Positions 58,801-64,000 of a stretch of 64,000 nucleotides of DNA are shown in pieces; within the stretch, counting starts at the first letter, position 1, and each line of letters begins with the position of its first letter. A program made the position numbers and the translations under genes. This stretch comes from a virus: the IMG/VR virus record IMGVR_UViG_3300025162_000041, positions 1 through 64,000 of that record, one strand, 5' to 3'. The notes below the pieces were generated by a model that was not told where the DNA came from, did not search any database, and saw only the letters and a program-made list of their open reading frames with translations.

Positions 58801-59929
58801 TAATACTCGATGACAATTCTCCGTGGCTCACACCACACCCAAATCCTCTGGCTTCAATATGATCAAAAATTATATTTTCTCCAGCCAAATTAAATAAATT
58901 AATAGTACTTCTTACTTTATTCGCATATTGAGGAAGATAATATCCCCAACTGTCAATGCTACCACTACTATTTGAATCTTTCGCCCAACCTTTCCAATTA
59001 AAACTACTATGTTTGGCTTGATTATCAAAATTACCATCAATAGTCATGTCGCAAAAGAGAACATTTCTTCTCATACTTGGTATTCCGCCCCAAGGAAAAG
59101 CACAAAGTTCTAACCAATCCGAATCAATAATAGAACTCTGCGAGTTTGCATTCATGACCCATCTATTATTTCCTGGATTAATTTGAGTTTGATTGCCAAA
59201 ACCGTCAAGTCCATCAAATTTTGAATAGTCAGTACTTCCCGAACCACATTCGGTTCCAATAGGTATAAAATTAGAACCAGACCCAGGCAACCAACGAATA
59301 TTGTCTGGTAACAATGCAATGCCAAACATTGAAAAATAATGGCTATAACCATAGGGAGAGTTATCCATTATTTTTAATGTAGTTCTTCCCATTCCCTTCC
59401 CCTTGAATGTAGTATTAGAAGGAACTGGTAACATTCCTCTTACAGCATATGTTTTGGCATCAAATTCAATGACGCTATGACTCAGAGTACAGTTTTTAAT
59501 AGCAATCCAATCGTCTGTAACACCATCACCAACGGCACCATACATTTCTGGGCGTCCAATGCTTGGAAATGCATTAACGGCATTTGAAGCATAACTCGAC
59601 GAAATAGACGCAGAGGCCCACGAAGCAGAAATATTATATGAACCACCACTTACAACACCAGTGCCACCGCCATTTACAACATTTATTGCCCAAGAAGAAG
59701 TTCCGAACAATGATGAGGTATAATTTATTAAGTTTTTCCACTGCGAGGATGTAACGCCCGGTAAATTATTAAGGTTATTATCAGTTAAACTCGAATAAAT
59801 ATAACCATTATAATGAGTTATATCATTAATATTATAGGAATAAGTCCCCGCCCAGTCAGGTAACGAGTTAATTTTGGATCGAATGCTTAATCCGAGTTCG
59901 CCATTAGAAAATGTTTGTGTTCTTGCCAT
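55844..59929 (-). CDS. Tailspike/fibre with pectate-lyase-like beta-helix
   Basis: 1361 residues. Residues ~1-95 form a head-binding or shaft part (DWAGTYSYNINDITHYNG, the carbohydrate-binding-like YNIND repeat). At ~130, MYGAVGDGVTDDWIAIKNC is the classic start of a pectate-lyase-type right-handed beta-helix, as in depolymerising tailspikes. The very long middle has beta-helix-type Asn/Ser/Ile periodicity, and the end closes with a small LYIYTGTTW module. It is the best host-range candidate in the window. A TATTTATA motif lies 28 bases upstream. Confidence 0.75.
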   Translation of the reverse strand: MARTQTFSNGELGLSIRSKINSLPDWAGTYSYNINDITHYNGYIYSSLTDNNLNNLPGVTSSQWKNLINYTSSLFGTSSWAINVVNGGGTGVVSGGSYNISASWASASISSSYASNAVNAFPSIGRPEMYGAVGDGVTDDWIAIKNCTLSHSVIEFDAKTYAVRGMLPVPSNTTFKGKGMGRTTLKIMDNSPYGYSHYFSMFGIALLPDNIRWLPGSGSNFIPIGTECGSGSTDYSKFDGLDGFGNQTQINPGNNRWVMNANSQSSIIDSDWLELCAFPWGGIPSMRRNVLFCDMTIDGNFDNQAKHSSFNWKGWAKDSNSSGSIDSWGYYLPQYANKVRSTINLFNLAGENIIFDHIEARGFGCGVSHGELSSSINVPDIGGSYIEGFIFGAGLSPGLQYDVSHGVEKCPYVSSFRDTTTFPWPVTAQTTFKPNRALNCIATNPGNPDYQNPSTNQTVFAISPMLAVTDIDGNPVGESTVELLSSVENCTIAYLYPRCPSTASVWNGSILSIFVSSSCTYESLTGSSDGIIPGNGYKTGSIGQWAIVNIRYLPDNRIVGGRMKKINDGTPYGRWEMKSGLFEYAAFFGGASVTKNNYAAGMDSCIGQDTWQFSRIIDGNSFIDVANCIPAYGGSAICSMDKYIISNNYIQILDRDLSDDLYGNQGTLNAIIVGSNQSTDILHKHKSGEIVIQNNTIRIPAASSRYTQEYYPSINATVGVNAPWELQNFLGSINGNIIGHNIANISIITASLSTRTNGYITASFTSSTAHELAGSITVHIANSIPPYSYLNTAPSYDELPGVSILEVPTTTTFKCLIPASISDACGVTIYGSNVSSMVIYNAYFSGSYNRSFSQFSGEAYSNCVAVGSAFFDKIHNIFQRTIDNPYYYAQYKNSNTQRCNGIVFKSISTYTSASHLTIEGNTFINFNSSKRKGFNYNYNANELQDAYANWFNNIPIIFQTDSDIYNTSSEHQVDLTKYTDLVSSYCIENNYDDAGTPTPLVWLLPASLHSYRDGFYNIPNYSKNNLVLERNSIITPYIDISKNILSNPALAYIGSIWHNDSAGYNGMLSFNYSASLVQYSSSFTNQLQPNKTYIFNYMFSQEGNSAPIVFSPALTDAKVKIGGVPLFTWNNAIHNTGGDHRIYFTTNGSLINPTGSFSMEFSRSIAPGTSTGTFSKVSIFEYYPTASINFNIKNHIINLDDNLCILNFSNTGSYIVGTYADVNNTIGQNIIPRNEEINIRTVQTVPNTYYNVTWPSNINWLKNPSITLSSSIVNYKIRSDKGQLYGTYDVEIWSTSGNDIYFNTGRVEASKITVTNMFQLPYSSSTSVLTPITLTGSAYVNVGNKCLYIYTGTTWMSSSMV

Positions 59930-59957
59930 AGGTTATATTTTGATTTGAAGTTATAGT

Positions 59958-59965
59958 TATAAATA
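59958..59965 (-). promoter_or_regulatory. Candidate phage (late) promoter motif TATTTATA
   Basis: On the minus strand CGATATTTATAACT, 28 bases before the tailspike start. Confidence 0.4.
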
Positions 59966-60005
59966 TCGGGTCATAAGGAATATCTTAATTCCAAATGGAA
60001 AGTTG

Positions 60006-60494
60006 TTATGATTGACGCTCAACTAAGTCAATTTTAGATAAGCTTGTATAATGTGTATTTACAATTATGGATAGGGATTTTGTTGGCTGACCTCCCAGAA
60101 ATTGCTCTTGCACTACATCATCAATTTCGTGATAACGATCATTGAAATGTATCAGATCGCCCGTTTGTGGAAAGAAATTGAGTGTCCGCAAATCTTTCTC
60201 CATAAACTTGAAGGCGACATTCTGTTTACGGTCAGGGCCGAAGTCATCGGCGTCTGTAGTAATGTCGGCTCGATCAACCAAACAAACTATATCAATACCT
60301 GGAAAATATTGCTTACCTGCCTTTGGACTGCTTTCACCATAAATATTGGTTTGAGTAACATCGGCGCACATTTTAAAAAGACGTACTTCCGTTTGTATTA
60401 TATCTCCCAATAATTCCTGGTTGATCCCGTCAATAAATGAGATGTCCCGCTCCGAAAAATATCTTCCTGGAAGTTCCATTGCATTATTACCCAT
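60006..60494 (-). CDS. Virion structural protein, possibly tail completion/connector
   Basis: 162 residues: MGNNAMELPGRYFSERDISFIDGINQELLGDIIQTEVRLFK..., with an FFPQTGDLIHFNDRYHEIDDVV segment that looks like a beta-strand pair of connector or neck proteins. It overlaps the preceding minus-strand gene by eight bases. Together with the neck-like gene at 62908 it suggests a connector cluster. The assignment is by context. Confidence 0.45.
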   Translation of the reverse strand: MGNNAMELPGRYFSERDISFIDGINQELLGDIIQTEVRLFKMCADVTQTNIYGESSPKAGKQYFPGIDIVCLVDRADITTDADDFGPDRKQNVAFKFMEKDLRTLNFFPQTGDLIHFNDRYHEIDDVVQEQFLGGQPTKSLSIIVNTHYTSLSKIDLVERQS

Positions 60495-60969
60495 GTATTT
60501 TCAAAAGCTCAAGGGCACGTGCTTCAATTACTTCTAATGCCATGTTCATATTATGTAATTCAGTATCCATCAGTTTGCCTTTTGATGACAGTGATCTTAC
60601 TAATTTTGCCGCTTGAATAATTTCTTTTGCTATTTTAATTTCTCGCTTTTCATTTGGGTCGGATATATCTGTTTCGCCAGGCATGTCTGATTTATCAAAA
60701 TACTGCTGATCCTCATCATCCTTATAACCATATTCTTTGGCCAACATTCTAGCCTCTTGAATAGCAGTTTTCTTGGCTTCTTCTACACTCTTAATATAGC
60801 CAAGCCCAACCCCTTGCAGTTTCTTATATGAAAGTCGTTTGTCTCCTGCACCAAAGACCTTCTTTAAACCTTCCCGAACAAGCTTTGCCTTGGGATTAAC
60901 TTCATCAATACTCTCAGTTATGAGTTTGAATTGATTTCCACCGATATTTTCGAATAGTTTTTGTTTCAT
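60487..60969 (-). CDS. Unknown helical protein with head-targeting-like N-terminus
   Basis: 160 residues from ATG at 60969, chosen because AAGGT precedes it and because the TATTTATA motif (60993-61000) lies between it and the upstream in-frame ATG at 61017. The opening MKQKLFENIGGNQFKLITESIDE carries an ITE-S site. The rest is Lys/Glu-rich and helical. It overlaps the next gene by eight bases. Function unknown. Confidence 0.5.
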   Translation of the reverse strand: MKQKLFENIGGNQFKLITESIDEVNPKAKLVREGLKKVFGAGDKRLSYKKLQGVGLGYIKSVEEAKKTAIQEARMLAKEYGYKDDEDQQYFDKSDMPGETDISDPNEKREIKIAKEIIQAAKLVRSLSSKGKLMDTELHNMNMALEVIEARALELLKIHG

Positions 60970-60992
60970 ATACCTTAAAAATTTGTCTATCC

Positions 60993-61000
60993 TATAAATA
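60993..61000 (-). promoter_or_regulatory. Candidate phage (late) promoter motif TATTTATA
   Basis: On the minus strand TTATATTTATAGGATAG, 23 bases before the ATG at 60969. Confidence 0.4.
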
Positions 61001-61075
61001 TAAATTGCCGCTATCAATCGGCAATAATAAAATAACTTGATGTTTTATTGTTTTTGACTTATATTGAAAGGTAAT

Positions 61076-62848
61076 ATGCGAAAACCCAATACGGATGAAC
61101 TTATTAGTATTATATATCAGAATAAATGTCATTACAGGTCAATAATCAAATCTAAGTTTCCAGAATTACATCTGTTTATAGAAACTGAATATTATGGGAA
61201 TTCGTTCGGGGAAAAGTTATATAGATGGATACACGAAAACTCGGCGGGGGGTGTGTGTAAAGTTTGTCAATCTTCAACCAGGTTCAAAAGTATTTTTGAT
61301 GGATTCCAAACATATTGCTCATCGAGGTGTTCCAATGGAGATATTATAGTTAAACAACTCAAAGAAGATTCTTATTTGAAGAATTGGGGGGTTAAAAATC
61401 CATCTCAAGCAGAAAAAATTAAAGGGAAGAAAAAACAAACTTGCGAGAAACACTTTGGAGTTGATTGCAATTTGAAATTGGGTTCGTGTAAATTACAAAT
61501 CAAAGAAACAAATCGACAAAAATATGGAGTTGATTATCCTCTTCAAAATCAAAGTATATTAGAAAAACAACAGGATACCAATCTGCAACGATATGGGAAA
61601 CGATCTGTCGGTCAAGTAGAAGAATTTAAAACGAAAGCAATTCAAACAAACCTGAGTAAATTCGGAGTAGAGCATCCGATTCAAAACAAAGAAATACACG
61701 CAAAACTAGAAGAAACAAATCTAAAACGGTTCGGAGTTAGGCATATGGCCCAAAGTGATAAATATAGAATTGAAAGGCGAAGAAGATTTTTTGAAACATT
61801 ATTGCATTCCGATAGGTTAAAATCCAGAGTTACTCCGATGTTTGTCTTAGCGGATTTTATCGACTGTAATACTAAAAATAAGTATGATTTCAAATGCAAT
61901 ACATGTGCAAATGTGTTTCAAGATCATTTGGACAATGGACGAATTCCAAGGTGTTATAAATGTTATCCGCTGCTTTATCAGTCTTTTGCCGAAAGAGAAA
62001 TAGCCGATTTTATACGCAATTCTATAGCCGATAAAATAGTTGAAAACGATAGGTCTGCGCTTGGAAATTTGGAATTGGATATTTATATTCCGTCCAGAAA
62101 TTTGGCAATAGAATTCAACGGATTATATTGGCACAGTGAATTGGGAGGTAATAAAAATAAAGATTATCATCTCAATAAAACTGTAAGATGTCAATCGAAA
62201 GGAATAAGACTTATTCAGATATTTGAAGATGAATGGTTACAAAAACAAGACATAGTAAAAAAACGACTTGCTCATTTGTTGGAACTGGACATGTCCAGAA
62301 TATATGCCAGAAACTGCGTTATTATTCCCATTCCTAACGTTCTTTGTGCCGAGTTCTTAGAGAAAAATCATTTGCAAGGAAAAGATAATTCTACTATAAA
62401 ATTAGGAGCATATTATAATAGCGAATTGGTTTCGCTTATGACATTCGGCAAACATAGATTTTCAAAGAATAAAGATGTTTGGGAAATGTATCGTTTTTGT
62501 TCGTCTAAAAATGTGGTTGGAATAGGAGGAAAATTGTTTAAATATTTTGTGAAAAATTATAATCCCAACCAGGTTATTTCCTATGCCGATAGAAGATGGT
62601 CGTCGAATATTGCGTTTTATGAAAAAATTGGATTTCAATCCGAAGGAATGACTCGGCAAGGTTATTATTATATGGACGACTATCGGAATCGATATTATAG
62701 ATTTAACTTTAGAAAATCAGTATTATCTAAAAAATTAAAAGTATATGATTCTAATTTAACCGAATGGGAGAATATGCAATTAAATGGATACGACCGAATA
62801 TGGGATTGCGGAAATTTGAGATATAAATGGACTCCACATAACTTTTAA
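61076..62848 (+). CDS. Vsr-like homing endonuclease with a GNAT-like C-terminal domain (paralogue 3)
   Basis: 590 residues from ATG at 61076, preceded by GAAAGGT. A CKVCQSS...CSSRC zinc motif is followed by the longest series of KYG/RYG/KFG repeat units of the three paralogues (NWGVKNPSQ, HFGVDCN, KYGVDYPLQ, RYGKRSVGQ, KFGVEHPIQ, RFGVRHMAQ). Then come CNTCANVF...CYKC, the core LELDIYIPSRNLAIEFNGLYWHSE with KGIRLIQIFEDEW, and the C-terminal part with GIGGKLFKYFVKNY, SYADRRW and FYEKIGF. A possible TTGATG/TATATT promoter with 17-base spacing precedes it. Confidence 0.75.
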   Translation: MRKPNTDELISIIYQNKCHYRSIIKSKFPELHLFIETEYYGNSFGEKLYRWIHENSAGGVCKVCQSSTRFKSIFDGFQTYCSSRCSNGDIIVKQLKEDSYLKNWGVKNPSQAEKIKGKKKQTCEKHFGVDCNLKLGSCKLQIKETNRQKYGVDYPLQNQSILEKQQDTNLQRYGKRSVGQVEEFKTKAIQTNLSKFGVEHPIQNKEIHAKLEETNLKRFGVRHMAQSDKYRIERRRRFFETLLHSDRLKSRVTPMFVLADFIDCNTKNKYDFKCNTCANVFQDHLDNGRIPRCYKCYPLLYQSFAEREIADFIRNSIADKIVENDRSALGNLELDIYIPSRNLAIEFNGLYWHSELGGNKNKDYHLNKTVRCQSKGIRLIQIFEDEWLQKQDIVKKRLAHLLELDMSRIYARNCVIIPIPNVLCAEFLEKNHLQGKDNSTIKLGAYYNSELVSLMTFGKHRFSKNKDVWEMYRFCSSKNVVGIGGKLFKYFVKNYNPNQVISYADRRWSSNIAFYEKIGFQSEGMTRQGYYYMDDYRNRYYRFNFRKSVLSKKLKVYDSNLTEWENMQLNGYDRIWDCGNLRYKWTPHNF

Positions 62849-62859
62849 CATCTTCGTGG

Positions 62860-62905
62860 CAAGAAATCCCACTTGCTTTAGCGGGTCTCCTTTAGGGGAT
62901 GGGTA
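62860..62905 (+). repeat. IS200/IS605-type right-end-like hairpin
   Basis: AAATCCCACTTGCTTTAGCGGG and TTTAGGGGATGGGTAGTTCAT: a CCC...GGG hairpin with CTTTAG and a TAGTTCAT end as at 36543-36573. No tnpB is adjacent; it lies between the homing gene and the convergent neck gene. Confidence 0.5.
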
Positions 62906-62907
62906 GT

Positions 62908-64000
62908 TCATAACATGAATAGCAACCCAAACATCCAAAGACCAATATATATATATAAGGGAACTCCCTTCAAAGTATTTTGGAGTTGTTCGGACATTTG
63001 GGCCTGCTTCTCAAGTTGATTGAATCTTCCTGCCGCCTCCAATTGTTCTTTCAAAGTATCCAAAAGTCGTTCTTTTGACTGTTGCGCCTCTGCCCGAAGT
63101 TCTGCTCCATCCAATGTTATCTCTCCCCCAGGAATCGGTATTACTTGATGCTTTTGACGAATTGCGCCAAGGATTTCTTTACAGTTAGCGAGGAAATAAT
63201 CACGAATCCATTGTTTACCTGGGTCATTAATAGTCATGTATGGATGATTTACATACGGAATATCAGCAAAGTCGGAGGAAACCTGCCCCGCAGACCCCGA
63301 AGGTGAAAGACTGCTTGCTTCGTAGCGATCTTGTTCATTAATGTATTCGAGCCATAGTTTGAAACTGGTGGTTGGAATAGGCATGAGCCGAAGGCGGTTG
63401 TTTGCCATTTCAAACGAATAGGCCGACTTGCGAACTAAGTCATTGAACTGAATGGCCTGACCACGAAGTAAATCCTCAAAGATTGGTGTCATTAAGAATT
63501 GAACGGCGGGGCTATAAGCTCCAAATCCAAGTTCTTGTAAAACATTACTATATGACATTCCCGTCATGGAGAATGGGTCATATATACGCGCAAATGCTGG
63601 AGGTCGGTAATGGAACACTCGTTTTACTTCAATGCGGTCACAGTTTTCCAATGTGTTACCAATTAATGCTTGGAGGTCATAATCTTGTTGCATTGGGTTG
63701 ACTTGGATATTTACCTTTTTCCAGTCAAGTTTTCCACCTGTTCCTGCTTCGGAGCCATAATCTTTAGCAATGTTGATAAGTTGCGGGAGGCCAGACCCTT
63801 GGATTACTCGTCCAGTGATAGTTGTATTTCGGTTAAGTCCTTGGAGCGCCAGCATGTTATTGATCATGTTGTACTCGTTGACTTTGGCATTATAAACATT
63901 ACAAGCTTCTTCGAATGCAGCATAGAATTGAATATCGATCATTTCTATAGCAATTGAGGGCCATCCGAGTCGTTTTGTAGCCCACTGCATAGCGTTATAA
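62908..64000 (-). CDS. Neck/connector-type structural protein, incomplete at the window edge
   Basis: The frame is open to the end of the window (YNA before MQWATKRLGWPSIAIEMIDIQFYAAFEEA), so the true start probably lies outside; the visible in-frame ATG is at 63990. The N-terminal pattern (RLGWPSIAIEM-D-QFYAAFEEACNVY) resembles the helical opening of T4-type neck or head-completion proteins. The middle has beta segments, a coiled-coil-like stretch follows (LRAEAQQSKERLLDTLKEQLEAA), and the last ~20 residues are hydrophobic (YIYIGLWMFGLLFML), a possible membrane or packing helix. Confidence 0.55.
   Translation of the reverse strand, partial: YNAMQWATKRLGWPSIAIEMIDIQFYAAFEEACNVYNAKVNEYNMINNMLALQGLNRNTTITGRVIQGSGLPQLINIAKDYGSEAGTGGKLDWKKVNIQVNPMQQDYDLQALIGNTLENCDRIEVKRVFHYRPPAFARIYDPFSMTGMSYSNVLQELGFGAYSPAVQFLMTPIFEDLLRGQAIQFNDLVRKSAYSFEMANNRLRLMPIPTTSFKLWLEYINEQDRYEASSLSPSGSAGQVSSDFADIPYVNHPYMTINDPGKQWIRDYFLANCKEILGAIRQKHQVIPIPGGEITLDGAELRAEAQQSKERLLDTLKEQLEAAGRFNQLEKQAQMSEQLQNTLKGVPLYIYIGLWMFGLLFML

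Noticed and set aside
60102-60413. 103-residue plus-strand open frame opposite the 162-residue virion protein
   Set aside because: No ribosome-binding site, no motif, and fully contained in a better gene on the other strand.

Overview
The window is a piece of a large, AT-rich tailed-phage genome with a T4-type (myovirus) head and packaging module. The evidence is a T4-like block of terminase large subunit, portal (gp20-like), prohead protease (gp21-like), scaffold (gp22-like) and major capsid protein (gp23-like), together with tail, fibre and neck genes, a zinc-finger/TOPRIM primase and a gp47/gp46 (SbcD/SbcC-type) recombination nuclease. No tRNA, rRNA, integrase, reverse transcriptase or CRISPR array was seen. 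The host cannot be read from the sequence; Shine-Dalgarno sequences and sigma70-like promoters indicate a bacterium.

Layout. 1-9600 (+): tail/baseplate and adhesin-like genes, several of them paralogous and built from Ig-like, FN3 and FG-GAP/dockerin-like modules, interrupted by a tnpB element at about 2.95-4.10 kb. 9.6-16.3 kb (+): a tnpB remnant, two GIY-YIG nucleases, primase, a small SMR-type membrane protein, and a gp47 gene split by a Vsr-like homing nuclease, with the gp47 C-terminal part fused to gp46. 16.3-20.3 kb: a large virion protein and a second tnpB. 20.3-36.3 kb (+): packaging and head module with six inteins (one in terminase, four in portal, one in prohead protease) and a free-standing homing nuclease. 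36.5-39.5 kb (+): accessory genes including a nucleotidyltransferase and an ADP-ribosylglycohydrolase. 39.5-42.8 kb (-): a homing nuclease and three small unknown genes. 43.5-46.8 kb (+): scaffold and major capsid. 47.0-53.6 kb: a nuclease-methyltransferase fusion, a papain-like protease, an ATP-grasp protein, small proteins, and a frameshifted HNH gene. 53.6-64 kb (mostly -): tail, tailspike and neck genes plus another homing nuclease.

The structural genes form an ordinary head/tail set. Over it lies a very dense layer of selfish elements: 8 free-standing nuclease genes, 5 intein-encoded endonucleases, 2 tnpB genes, and at least 8 further IS200/IS605-type end hairpins without an intact tnpB. 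Two regulatory layers are suggested. An A/T motif reading TATTTATA lies just upstream of many phage genes on either strand (candidate late promoter), and sigma70-type -35/-10 pairs lie in front of several homing-nuclease and accessory genes. A ~200 bp leader with a covarying hairpin occurs twice in inverted orientation, 43 kb apart. All functional calls come from motif recognition by eye; no database search was possible.
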